DNA of 64,000 bases. Source: Rhodobacterales bacterium RIFCSPHIGHO2_02_FULL_62_130. GTDB taxonomy: Bacteria; Pseudomonadota; Alphaproteobacteria; Rhodobacterales; Rhodobacteraceae. This document shows positions 36,638-46,300 of this stretch, in pieces (the first letter of the stretch is position 1; the number at the start of each line of letters is the position of its first letter). The translations under genes and the position numbers were made by a program. The stretch spans positions 186,001-250,000 of the forward strand of contig MHZT01000051.1 in assembly GCA_001828855.1 (NCBI GenBank). The letters are read 5' to 3'. A model generated the notes under the pieces. The model made no database searches. It saw nothing but the letters and a program-made list of their open reading frames with translations, and was not told the origin of the DNA.

Positions 36638-37990
36638 ATGATCAAAAGACAGTCCTATGCGTCGCATGCCTATGCCACCCTTGTTCTGGGCCTGCCGCTG
36701 GTCGGCAGCCATCTGGCGCAAATGGCGCTGCATGTCACCGATACCGTGCTGCTGGGCTGGTACGGGGTGAACGAGCTTGCCGCCGTGGTGCTGGCGGCCT
36801 CGATGTTTTTCGCGGTGTTCATCCTGGGCGCGGGTTTCGCGCAGGCGGTCATGCCGATGGTGGCCAGTGCCTTGGGCCGCGGCGACGAGGTGCAGGTGCG
36901 CCGCGATACACGGATGGGGCTGTGGCTGTCGATCGGCTTTGGCCTGCTGACCTATCCGCTGTTCTGGTGGTCCGAAGCCCTGCTGCTGGGGCTGGGGCAA
37001 AGGCCCGAGGTGGCGGCATTGGGGCAGGACTTTCTGCGGATCGGCGGCTTGGGGATGATTCCGGCGCTGCTGGTGATGGCGCTGAAAAGCTATCTGGCCG
37101 CATTGGAGCGCACGCAGGTGGTGCTGTGGACGACGCTGGCGGCGGTGGGGGTGAACCTTGTGCTGGCCTATGCGCTGATCTTCGGCCATTGGGGTGCGCC
37201 CGAGATGGGGATCAAGGGGGCGGCGGTGGCCTCGCTTGCGGTGCAGGTGCTGACGCTGGTCATTCTGGCGGTCTATGCGGGATGGTTGCCGGAACTGCGC
37301 CGTTTCCACCTGTATCAGCGGTTCTGGCGGCCCGACTGGCACGCGATGGGGCAGGTGTTCCGGCTGGGCTGGCCCATCGGCATCACCGGCCTTGCCGAGA
37401 CGGGGATGTTTCAGGCCTCGGCCCTGATGATGGGCTGGATCGGCACCGAGCATCTGGCCGCGCATGGCATCACGATGGAGGTGGCCTCGCTGTCCTTCAT
37501 GGTGCATCTGGGCCTGTCAAACGCCGCCACCGTCCGCGCGGGACGGGCCGAGGGCGCGGGCAACGCTGCCGCCCTGCGCGACGGCGCGAAAACCGCCATC
37601 GCGCTGTCTTTCGGCTTTGGCGTGGTGATGGTGACACTGTTCCTGACCTTGCCCGAACAGATCATCGCGCTGTTTCTCGATGCCACCAACCCCGACGCCG
37701 CCCAGATCATCCGGCTTGGCGCGCAACTGCTGGCGGTCGCGGCGCTGTTCCAACTGGCCGATGCGATGCAGGTCATGGCTCTGGGCCTGCTGCGCGGCAT
37801 CCGCGACACCCGCGTGCCGATGATCGCCGCCGCCGTCAGCTATTGGCTGATCGGCATCCCCTGCAGCTATGCATTGGCCTTCCCGCTGGGGCTTGGCGGC
37901 ACGGGGCTGTGGCTTGGCCTTGTCGTCGGGCTTCTGGCGGCGGCGGGCAGCATGATGTGGCGCTTCTGGCACCTTGCCCCCAAAGCCTGA
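36638..37990 (+). CDS. MATE-family multidrug efflux transporter
   Basis: A 450-residue protein with twelve predicted membrane helices in two similar halves, each opening with a MATE-like signature (LVLGLPLVGSHLAQMALHVTDTVLLG and LGWPIGITGLAETGMFQASALM). MATE proteins export organic cations and drugs in exchange for sodium ions or protons; this one looks NorM-like. Two ATG codons are possible: the one used gives a typical short cytoplasmic leader, and another 24 bases upstream adds eight residues. It ends just before a dispersed repeat and converges on a small conserved gene. Confidence 0.92.
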   Translation: MIKRQSYASHAYATLVLGLPLVGSHLAQMALHVTDTVLLGWYGVNELAAVVLAASMFFAVFILGAGFAQAVMPMVASALGRGDEVQVRRDTRMGLWLSIGFGLLTYPLFWWSEALLLGLGQRPEVAALGQDFLRIGGLGMIPALLVMALKSYLAALERTQVVLWTTLAAVGVNLVLAYALIFGHWGAPEMGIKGAAVASLAVQVLTLVILAVYAGWLPELRRFHLYQRFWRPDWHAMGQVFRLGWPIGITGLAETGMFQASALMMGWIGTEHLAAHGITMEVASLSFMVHLGLSNAATVRAGRAEGAGNAAALRDGAKTAIALSFGFGVVMVTLFLTLPEQIIALFLDATNPDAAQIIRLGAQLLAVAALFQLADAMQVMALGLLRGIRDTRVPMIAAAVSYWLIGIPCSYALAFPLGLGGTGLWLGLVVGLLAAAGSMMWRFWHLAPKA

Positions 37991-38002
37991 GCCTGTTCCC
38001 CC

Positions 38003-38036
38003 GATCCTCTTTGCACAAATATCCTCGGGGGGAGGC
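38003..38036 (-). repeat. Dispersed intergenic repeat A, copy 4 (diverged)
   Basis: On the minus strand it contains GCCTCC, a changed core (CCCCGAGG) and then ATATTTGTGCAAAGAGGATC. The right half is nearly identical to copies 1 and 3, while the left core has lost the GGCGGGG stretch. It lies between the convergent MATE and small hypothetical genes. Confidence 0.7.
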
Positions 38037-38098
38037 GTGAAACGCCGTGGGGGGCGGAAAGCCCCCCGGCTGTCATCGAACCGAGCTGCCGCCAGCCG

Positions 38099-38512
38099 CT
38101 ATTCCGCCGCCTCGCCCTTCATCAACCTGTCCGCCTTCTTCCGCACAAGGACAGACCGCAGATCATGCATCGCCAGCAGCAGCGTATCGGTGATCTCTTC
38201 CAACTGGGCGTCGGTTGCCTTCGATTGCACCCATTGCGTTGTCAGGTTCATGTGATCGACCGCGCGCAGGATGTCATCGACATCGCGCGCGGCCAGCAGG
38301 GCCACACGCCGTTCCAGCCAAGACCGGATCTCGGCCAGATCTTCGGGCGTCAGTTTGCGGTCGCCATGCGGCTTGATGTTGCCGTTCTTGACGTTGACGA
38401 TGGCGATCTCTTCCATGTCGATGCGGCGCTGGCGGTTTTCGGTATCGACCCGAAACACCGCTGCCCCGTTTTCGCGGATACGGAAGTAATAGTCCGGCAG
38501 ATCGCCCGCCAT
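38099..38512 (-). CDS. Conserved hypothetical protein of Rhodobacteraceae
   Basis: A 137-residue soluble protein with a short beta-rich start (DYYFRIRENGAAVFRVD), a conserved IAIVNVKNGNIKPHG element and a helical C-terminal half ending in a basic stretch (SVLVRKKADRLMKG). I recognise it as a conserved hypothetical in this family but not with any known activity. The ATG used gives MAGDLPDYYF. It starts 8 bases after the aminotransferase stop on the same strand and is probably co-transcribed with it. Confidence 0.75.
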   Translation of the reverse strand: MAGDLPDYYFRIRENGAAVFRVDTENRQRRIDMEEIAIVNVKNGNIKPHGDRKLTPEDLAEIRSWLERRVALLAARDVDDILRAVDHMNLTTQWVQSKATDAQLEEITDTLLLAMHDLRSVLVRKKADRLMKGEAAE

Positions 38513-38520
38513 TGTCAGCC

Positions 38521-39741
<1,221 letters not shown>

Positions 39742-39823
39742 TTAGGCACTGGGGCTTGGGGGCTGGAAAGGCTGCGCGCCGTGTCATAGGCTTATGGGCG
39801 CAATGGATCAAGGATGCAGACTG

Positions 39824-40093
39824 ATGGAAACCCCCGAAGCGCGGCTGAAACGGATGGCGATGCGGTCATGGCGGCGCGGGACCAAGGAAATGGATCTGGT
39901 TCTTGGTCCCTATGCCGATGCGACGCTGGCCGGAATGGGGCCGGAAAAGCTCGATCTTTATGATTCTCTGCTTGAGGAAAACGATCAGGACCTGCTGCCT
40001 TGGGTGCTGGGGCAGGTTGCGGCGCCGCCGCATTTCGCCGATTTGCTGGCGGAAATCGCCGGTTTCGCGCGGGCGCGGCTGGGACGGGTCTGA
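39824..40093 (+). CDS. sdhE: Succinate dehydrogenase flavinylation factor SdhE
   Basis: An 89-residue protein with the SdhE/YgfY/SDH5 signature RRGTKEMDLVLG, the RGxxE motif needed for covalent FAD attachment to SdhA. It is followed by DLYDSLLEENDQDLLPWVLG. SdhE acts in the cytoplasm on the flavoprotein subunit before complex II assembly. It is divergent from the aminotransferase gene with a 100-base gap. Confidence 0.92.
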   Translation: METPEARLKRMAMRSWRRGTKEMDLVLGPYADATLAGMGPEKLDLYDSLLEENDQDLLPWVLGQVAAPPHFADLLAEIAGFARARLGRV

Positions 40094-40185
40094 TCCGGCG
40101 CTAAACTTCGCCGAAACCCTGCCACGTTTACGGTTTGTTTGCGTTTTGTGCCGAATCTGTCCCAAATCCTTTGGATGCGGAGACG

Positions 40186-40686
40186 ATGATGACACTGCAC
40201 GCCCCCCTGCTGGACGGCTCGCAAAAGGCCTTTCTGGCGGGCTATCTTGACAACCTTGCGCTGGTTGAACGGCTGCACCGGCTGCTGCTGGATGTGATCA
40301 AGGATGAATTCGAACGGCTGGGAATTCTTGAGATCAACTCGGTGCAGGCGCTTTTGCTGTTTAACATCGGCGAGAATGAGGTGACGGCAGGCGAATTGAA
40401 ATCGCGCGGCTATTATCAGGGCAGCAACGTGTCCTATAATCTGAAAAAGCTGGTGGAACTGGGCTATATGCACCACCAGCGGTCGGAAATCGACCGCCGC
40501 TCGGTCCGGGTGCGGCTGACGGAAAAGGGCAGGCGGGTGCGCGGGCAGTTGGCCGATCTGTTCGCCCGCCATGCTGACGGATTCGTGCGGCGCGGGCTGA
40601 TCGACGCGGCAGGGATGGAGGAAATCAACCGCTCGCTGAAACGGATGGAGCGGTTCTGGACCGAACAGATCCGCTATATCTACTGA
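40186..40686 (+). CDS. MarR-like winged-helix regulator
   Basis: A 166-residue protein with a winged-helix domain: LEINSVQALLLFNIGENEVTAGELK, recognition helix QGSNVSYNLKKLVELGYMHH, wing RRSVRVRLTEKGRRVR. It resembles the MarR-type LdtR-like regulators found in Alphaproteobacteria. No ligand or target can be read. Two adjacent ATG codons follow GCGGAGACG; the first is used. It is convergent with kpsC. Confidence 0.83.
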   Translation: MMTLHAPLLDGSQKAFLAGYLDNLALVERLHRLLLDVIKDEFERLGILEINSVQALLLFNIGENEVTAGELKSRGYYQGSNVSYNLKKLVELGYMHHQRSEIDRRSVRVRLTEKGRRVRGQLADLFARHADGFVRRGLIDAAGMEEINRSLKRMERFWTEQIRYIY

Positions 40687-40755
40687 CGGTTGGCCGAACT
40701 TGAATTGCGCGCGCAGGTCTTGGGTCGGCATTCTGGCCGGAGGATCGTGAACCGT

Positions 40756-42810
40756 CTAACGCCAGAACCGCGCGTAAGTCGCAAAGCGTCCCTGCAGTTT
40801 TGACAACAGCCGCAGGGCAGGGCTGGCGGGGCCGATTTTGCCGCTTGCAAGCCGGTCCACCACCACTTCGGGCGGGCAGGGCTGGCGGCTGACCGGATCG
40901 TAATAGCGCGGATAGGCGATCAGCGTGGCATATATCAGCGCCACCAGATCGGGGCGCGGCAAAGGGTGGCCATCGGGCGCATGGTGGCGACGCGCAGGGA
41001 TTGGCCCCAGATCACGGGTCAGCCCCCAGCCCGCATAAAAGGGCGCGCCAAGACAGGTGACGGGTTTGCCCCGCAACAGCGCCTCGAACCCCAGCAGCGA
41101 GGTCATCGTCCAAACCTCGTCGCAGGCGTCGATCAGGGCGACGGGATCGGCGTTGGGGGCATTCTCGGCCAGATCGCGCAGGGCTTCGGGCGGGATTGCG
41201 CCAGCGCGCAGGCCAGCCTCTACATCGGGGTGCGGTTTATACAGGATGCGGGCATCGGGGTTCGCGGCGCGGGCAGCTTGGATCAAGGCAAGATTGGTGC
41301 GGACTTCCCCCGCGCCAAGCCGGATCGAGGCATCGTCTTCGACCTGACCGGGGACAAGCAGGGTGTGCTGATCCGTGCGATCAGGGACCGCGCCCGTCAG
41401 GTTGTATTTCGTCAGCCGCGCGGCGATCAGCGCTGCCGCCAGCCGTTCGGCGCGCGCGCGTGCCGCAGGGGGGATCGGCGTCAGGATCAGGCGTTCCAAC
41501 CGGCTTTCGCGGGTCGGATCGTAGTAAATCCCCAGATCATCGGCCACCAGTGACAGGGGCGGCACCAGATTTGCACCCAACCCGCGCGAGCGCAGAAAGC
41601 CATCCTCGACCCGGCGGATCACGGGGGCCGACAGGTTTGGCGGCTCTTTCCCCGCCCAGAGCAGCAGTCCGCGCCCCAGATCGCGGGCGATCTGGTCGGC
41701 CTTGGCGGCATCGTCGGTAAAGATCAGCGGCTTTTCCTGCCCGAATACCGCCTGCAAACGCTGCCGTTTCCACAGCCGCATGCCATAGGCCACATGGCCC
41801 GCGCGGTCTTCGCGGTGCGCGCGCACCATTGCCTCAAGCTGATCGACGGATTGTTCAAAGCTGCACAACCGGTCGCGGCAGGGGTCATACCATGTTGGCG
41901 CAAGGATCATCGCTGCGGCGAAAAGCTGGGCCTTGGTTACGCGGCGCTGGCGGCGGTCGATGGGAAATTCATCCTCTGACAGGCCCCAGCCGGCATAGAA
42001 GGGCTGGCCGAACAGGCGCGGCCGATGGCCCGCCAGAATCGCCTCGAACCCCAGTTGCGAGGACACGGCATAAACCGCAATCGCGCCCTCCAGCAACCGC
42101 CACGGCGAAACCGGCGCGGTCAGCAGGCTGATCCGGCCCGTGGCGTCGGCAGGCCCGAAATGCCCCGCCCGCAGGCCAAGCGCGGTTTCGGGATGGGTTT
42201 TGATCACGATGCGCGCGGTGGGGTGTTCCTCTTGCGCGACATAGAGCATCTCGCGGAACCGCGCGGCCGAGGCCCCTGCATGGCGGATCGAGGCATCGCC
42301 CGCCGTCTGGTCCACCACCAGAACATAACCCGGCACGGGTGGCGGCGTTTCATCGTGCAGGTTGTATTTTGACAGATCAAGGCTGCGGATGCGGTCAATT
42401 CCGTCCCTTGCACGCTGCAAAAGGTTCGAATCATCCAAGGGATGTTTGGCCAGCAGCGTCTCGATCATCGAGGGGCGGGTGCTGTTGAAATGCACGCCCT
42501 GCCCGTCGACCAGCAGGCCCAAAGGCGCATCGCCCATCCGACCGGGGCGGATCGAGCGCAGGAAACTATCCTCAAGCCGCACCAGCGGAACCCCGCGCCG
42601 CGCGGCCACAGCCTCACCGCGCGCGGCGTAAGGAGAGTGGCCCCAGACCACCACGCCATCGCCTGCTGAGGGCAGACCAAGGCGCAGGTCATGGCCCGCC
42701 AGATGCAGGATACGGCGCAGGCGCGGTTGGCGCAGGAAGCCCGCATTGTAAAAGAAAAGCCGCCGGGGGATGTCCCCGGCGGCGGTGTTGGTTTGATGCG
42801 GTGCGCGCAT
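40756..42810 (-). CDS. kpsC: Capsule polysaccharide beta-Kdo transferase KpsC-like, two tandem domains
   Basis: A 684-residue protein made of two similar glycosyltransferase modules. Each half has a pair of matching blocks: DSFLRSIRPG / DGFLRSRGLG and QPFYAGWGLSED / APFYAGWGLTRD. KpsC acts with KpsS to build the poly-Kdo linker on a lipid for group 2-type capsules at the inner membrane. The ATG used (MRAPHQTN) follows the exporter lipoprotein gene by 7 bases. Transcription order is kpsS, exporter, kpsC. Confidence 0.9.
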   Translation of the reverse strand: MRAPHQTNTAAGDIPRRLFFYNAGFLRQPRLRRILHLAGHDLRLGLPSAGDGVVVWGHSPYAARGEAVAARRGVPLVRLEDSFLRSIRPGRMGDAPLGLLVDGQGVHFNSTRPSMIETLLAKHPLDDSNLLQRARDGIDRIRSLDLSKYNLHDETPPPVPGYVLVVDQTAGDASIRHAGASAARFREMLYVAQEEHPTARIVIKTHPETALGLRAGHFGPADATGRISLLTAPVSPWRLLEGAIAVYAVSSQLGFEAILAGHRPRLFGQPFYAGWGLSEDEFPIDRRQRRVTKAQLFAAAMILAPTWYDPCRDRLCSFEQSVDQLEAMVRAHREDRAGHVAYGMRLWKRQRLQAVFGQEKPLIFTDDAAKADQIARDLGRGLLLWAGKEPPNLSAPVIRRVEDGFLRSRGLGANLVPPLSLVADDLGIYYDPTRESRLERLILTPIPPAARARAERLAAALIAARLTKYNLTGAVPDRTDQHTLLVPGQVEDDASIRLGAGEVRTNLALIQAARAANPDARILYKPHPDVEAGLRAGAIPPEALRDLAENAPNADPVALIDACDEVWTMTSLLGFEALLRGKPVTCLGAPFYAGWGLTRDLGPIPARRHHAPDGHPLPRPDLVALIYATLIAYPRYYDPVSRQPCPPEVVVDRLASGKIGPASPALRLLSKLQGRFATYARFWR

Positions 42811-42817
42811 TTTGACC

Positions 42818-43963
42818 TTAGGGCGTCGTGCCGGTCGCGGCGTCGGTAAGGGCGGTCGCGGCCCCCGTTGTGCCGGTGATGGCAGACAGAGTTTTGCTCC
42901 ACTGCACAAAGGGCGCTTCGGTGACGTAGACGGTGTCGCCATCGCGGATCAGGAAATCGCGCGCCTCGAACATGCCGGTTGGTTGTGTCAGATCAAGCAC
43001 ATAGACCATACGCTGATCGCCGATCAGATCGTTGCGGCCCAGAACCGCATTTGCAATCTCGGCGGGTTCGTTGCGGAAGACGAAGACGCCGGTGGGATCG
43101 GCGGTCGAGGTGTTCAGCCCGCCGACGGTGGCAATCGCCTCGATCGCCGAGAGGGTCTGGGTTTCGAACGGCACAAGGCTTTGCGCGCCCGTGGCCCCGA
43201 GGGCGACGAATTTGCGGGTATCCTGTTCCACCGTGATCTGGTCGCCGGGGCGCAGGGCGATGTCCAGCGCGGGATTGGCGTAAAGATCCAGCAGCCAGAC
43301 CTTGCCCGAGGTCGCGCCGCGCGTCACGCGGATCAGCGCGACTTCGGGAGGAATGGTCACGCCGCCCGCGCGGGCCAGCATGGACGACAATGTGCGGGTG
43401 GGCCGTTCAATCGGATAGACGCCCTGCGCGCCTGCCGAGCCGGACACAACAACGGTCGAGCCATCGCCCGCCACGCGCTGCACCTGCACCTGCGGATCGG
43501 GGGTCTGGGTGTCAAGCTTGCGGGTGATCAACTGGCGCAGGCTGTCGGGTGACTGACCTGCGGCTTTGATCTTGCCTGCGTAGGGGACGAAGATAAAGCC
43601 TTGGCCATCCACCTGAATTTCCGTCAGCGCCGAGACGCGCTGGCCGGTATTGCCCAGCAACGGATCGTCCTTGACGTTTTCAAAGATGGTCAGGCCCAGC
43701 ACATCGCCGGGCGAGATCACGTCGGAACCGACAACGCCCGCATTCTGGAAGGCCGAACTGAAACCAAGCGCAGGCGTGACCGCCGTAGCCCGCGTGACCC
43801 GTGCGTTTACCGTGACGATAAATGCGTCGCCCTCTTTCAGGACCGAGCCTTTGTAAATCTCTGCCTTGTTGGGGCCAGAGCGTGGCAGGCCACAAGCCCC
43901 GACCACCGCAACAACCGCCACAAGGGCAAGGGCTGTCGCCCCCCTTGTTCCCGTAAATTTCAC
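42818..43963 (-). CDS. Polysaccharide export outer-membrane lipoprotein (Wza/KpsD-like)
   Basis: A 381-residue protein with a lipoprotein signal ending VVGACG, a polysaccharide-export domain (ISPGDVLGLTIFENV ... IQVDGQGFIFVPYAGKI) and SLBB-like repeats (VSGSAGAQGVYPI, LALGATG-like segment). It should form the outer-membrane channel for capsule or exopolysaccharide. The start is a GTG with a perfect AAAGGAG nine bases upstream; earlier ATG starts lack such a site. It lies between kpsS and kpsC. Confidence 0.9.
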   Translation of the reverse strand: MKFTGTRGATALALVAVVAVVGACGLPRSGPNKAEIYKGSVLKEGDAFIVTVNARVTRATAVTPALGFSSAFQNAGVVGSDVISPGDVLGLTIFENVKDDPLLGNTGQRVSALTEIQVDGQGFIFVPYAGKIKAAGQSPDSLRQLITRKLDTQTPDPQVQVQRVAGDGSTVVVSGSAGAQGVYPIERPTRTLSSMLARAGGVTIPPEVALIRVTRGATSGKVWLLDLYANPALDIALRPGDQITVEQDTRKFVALGATGAQSLVPFETQTLSAIEAIATVGGLNTSTADPTGVFVFRNEPAEIANAVLGRNDLIGDQRMVYVLDLTQPTGMFEARDFLIRDGDTVYVTEAPFVQWSKTLSAITGTTGAATALTDAATGTTP

Positions 43964-44065
43964 TGCCCGGGCTCCTTTAACTGGATTTGCCTCTGGAATT
44001 TGCCTCAACTTTTGCCTGCAAACCTACAGAAAGGCGCAACAAAACGCCAGTCTTGGTTTTCGGGG

Positions 44066-45352
44066 TCACGTTACCAGCCGCAACTGTTGCCGCGGTGCCG
44101 CGTTGCCGGAGGAGAGCGCGTCGTAAGGGTCTTCGGCTTGCAGCATCATGTCTACCACCTGTCGTAGCAATTCGCGGCGCCCCCGCGAACTGTAGAAGCC
44201 GCCCGGCACCTGGCTGGTTTCCAGCAGGTAGTGGCGATAGTCGCGGTAGGCGCGGCTGTCTGGCCTTGTGGGTTGGCGGAAGAAATCCGGCAGGCTTTGG
44301 GTCGAGACGAATTCAGGCTTGGCATAGACCGCCGCGCCAAAGGTTTTCAGCGGCAAGCCGCGCCACAGGACTTGCTGGGCGGCGGTGGAATTGACGGTGA
44401 TCGCGCTGCGGGCGTGGTTCAGCAGCGCCGCCAGCTTGCCGCCGCGTACGAAATGCACCCGCCCCGTGACGCCATGCAGTTTCGCCAGCCTGCGGATTTC
44501 GCGGGCGACCGGCACGCGGCCATCCTCCAAAGGGTGGGCCTTGAAGACAAGGTGGTGATGCGGCGCGGCACCCTTGGCAAAGCCCTCGACCACTACGGCC
44601 AGAAATTCGGTCATCGTGGTGAAGGGCGAGTGCATCTGGAAACTGGCGTCATGTTCCAGTTGCAGCAGCACCAGATGATATGGAAAGCCGCCGTGTTTGA
44701 TGCGGAAAGTGGCCAGCATCCGTTCCCAGCGATGCACGGGCATCAGGGCAAGACGTTTGCAATACAGCCAGAATTCCTGCCCCACCGACAGCGCGCGGTG
44801 GGGTTTGAAGTTGCGGTAGTCCCAGAACCCCGCCAGCACGAACCAGTGATAGATCGCGCCCCAGAACATATGCTGGCGCATGTCACCCCAGCGGGCGGGG
44901 GCGTCGGGCAGGTCCATATCCAGCGATTCCAGCGCCTTTTGCATCTGCGGCACGGTCATCTGCATCAGCCGCGAATGGCCGTTGGAGCCGCCGCGTTCAT
45001 AGGTAATCCAGTAGGGGCGCAGATAGCCTTCCTCGAACACATGCACCGTCAGGCCAGCGGCGCGGGCAATGCTGACGGCCTGCGCGTGGATCGGGCGGGT
45101 GTCGCCGTAAAGCACGATGTCGGTGATGGCGTGATCGGTGATCAGCGTAGCGAATGCGTCGGGCCAGTCGGCCAGCGTGCCTTTGTAGGGGATATAACTG
45201 GCAGAGGGCCAGAAGGCGCGGTCGCCACGGTTGAAGCCCACGCGCCACACGGTCGCGCCCGCAGCCGTCAGCATCCGGCCAAGGCGGTGAAAATAGGGTC
45301 CGTGCGGCCCTTGCAGGAACAGAAACCTGCGATTTTCACCCGAAAGCTGCAT
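44066..45352 (-). CDS. kpsS: Capsule polysaccharide Kdo transferase KpsS-like
   Basis: A 428-residue protein of the KpsS/LipB-like capsule biosynthesis family: FLFLQGPHGPYFHRLGRML at the start, HVFEEGYLRPYWITYERGG, KAHPLEDGR and the ITVNSTAAQQVLWRGLPL motif shared with KpsC-type transferases. With KpsC it would make the Kdo linker between lipid and capsule chain. It is first in the three-gene minus-strand cluster, and 102 bases separate it from the exporter gene. Confidence 0.9.
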   Translation of the reverse strand: MQLSGENRRFLFLQGPHGPYFHRLGRMLTAAGATVWRVGFNRGDRAFWPSASYIPYKGTLADWPDAFATLITDHAITDIVLYGDTRPIHAQAVSIARAAGLTVHVFEEGYLRPYWITYERGGSNGHSRLMQMTVPQMQKALESLDMDLPDAPARWGDMRQHMFWGAIYHWFVLAGFWDYRNFKPHRALSVGQEFWLYCKRLALMPVHRWERMLATFRIKHGGFPYHLVLLQLEHDASFQMHSPFTTMTEFLAVVVEGFAKGAAPHHHLVFKAHPLEDGRVPVAREIRRLAKLHGVTGRVHFVRGGKLAALLNHARSAITVNSTAAQQVLWRGLPLKTFGAAVYAKPEFVSTQSLPDFFRQPTRPDSRAYRDYRHYLLETSQVPGGFYSSRGRRELLRQVVDMMLQAEDPYDALSSGNAAPRQQLRLVT

Positions 45353-45549
45353 GTTATCCTTTGATACGTCTGTGGTAGCCGTTTTGGATCAGGTTAGAGG
45401 GGGAAATCTATCCCTTTGTTAACGGCTAACGCCCGAGCGCGGCGAATTTTAGGCAAAATTGATCTGCCTGCGCGGCTTTGCCCCCGCCCCCGCTTGCCCG
45501 TCCGCGCCTTGGGGTTTACCTGTTGGCACAGCGAAAAGGAGTGCGGCAG

Positions 45550-46146
45550 ATGTTCACGGGGATTGTCACCGATATGGGCGAGGTGCTGGAGTTGGAGCAG
45601 CGCGGCGATCTGCGCGCCCGCATCGGCACCAGCTATGACGTGGGTGGCATTGATATTGGCGCCTCTATTGCCTGCGAAGGCGTTTGCCTGACGGTGGTGG
45701 CGCTGGGCAGCAGCCCGCGCAACTGGTTCGACGTGGAGATCAGCGCGGAATCGGTCAGCAAGACCAACCTTTCGGGCTGGAAGATTGGAAAGCGGCTGAA
45801 CCTTGAACGCGCGCTGAAGGTGGGCGACGAACTCGGCGGCCATATCGTGTCCGGCCATGTTGACGGGGTGGCAAAGGTGGTGGCGATCACCCCCGAAGGC
45901 GACAGCCTGCGCGTGACCTTCCGCGCGCCGGAAAGTCTGGCGAAGTTTATCGCACCGAAGGGGTCGGTTGCGCTGAACGGCACCTCCTTGACGGTGAACG
46001 AGGTGAATGGCTGCGATTTCGGGATCAACTTCATTCCGCATACGCAGAAAGTCACCACTTGGGGCGAGGTGGCCTTGGGCGATGCGGTGAATCTGGAAGT
46101 GGATACGATGGCGCGCTATGTGGCGCGGCTGCGGGAATGGGCCTGA
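45550..46146 (+). CDS. ribE: Riboflavin synthase alpha subunit
   Basis: The 198-residue protein starts MFTGIVTDMGEV and contains two lumazine-binding repeats, including SIACEGVCLTVV, GGHIVSGHVDGVA and LNGTSLTVNEV. It dismutates two 6,7-dimethyl-8-ribityllumazine molecules to riboflavin. The ATG used is the family start; an upstream in-frame extension is unrelated. It opens the cluster ribE, ribBA-like, ribH, nusB. No FMN riboswitch was recognised in the 197 bases before it. Confidence 0.95.
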   Translation: MFTGIVTDMGEVLELEQRGDLRARIGTSYDVGGIDIGASIACEGVCLTVVALGSSPRNWFDVEISAESVSKTNLSGWKIGKRLNLERALKVGDELGGHIVSGHVDGVAKVVAITPEGDSLRVTFRAPESLAKFIAPKGSVALNGTSLTVNEVNGCDFGINFIPHTQKVTTWGEVALGDAVNLEVDTMARYVARLREWA

Positions 46147-46172
46147 CGGGGCGGGATTGCTTTGCTGCCGGA

Positions 46173-46203
46173 GCCTCCGGCGGGAGTATTTTCTGCCAAG
46201 ATG
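46173..46203 (+). repeat. Dispersed intergenic repeat A, copy 5
   Basis: GCCTCCGGCGGG, AGTATTTTCT and GCCAAGATG, in the same orientation as the rib genes. It occupies the 154-base gap between ribE and the ribBA-like gene. Confidence 0.8.
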
Positions 46204-46300
46204 AAAGCACGACGGACCTGCGCGGATGCAGAGGCTCTACTCTGGCATTCTGCGCGCCTTCGCGCTATGGGCAAGGCGAGAGTTGCAGGAGCGTTGGGCC

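Noticed and set aside
36595-38040. 481-codon plus-strand frame overlapping the MATE gene
   Set aside because: It is another frame of the MATE gene; only the frame with twelve hydrophobic segments makes sense.
45353-45549. FMN riboswitch in front of ribE
   Set aside because: The gap holds a GTTAG/CTAAC inverted pair, but no FMN riboswitch core elements were recognised.
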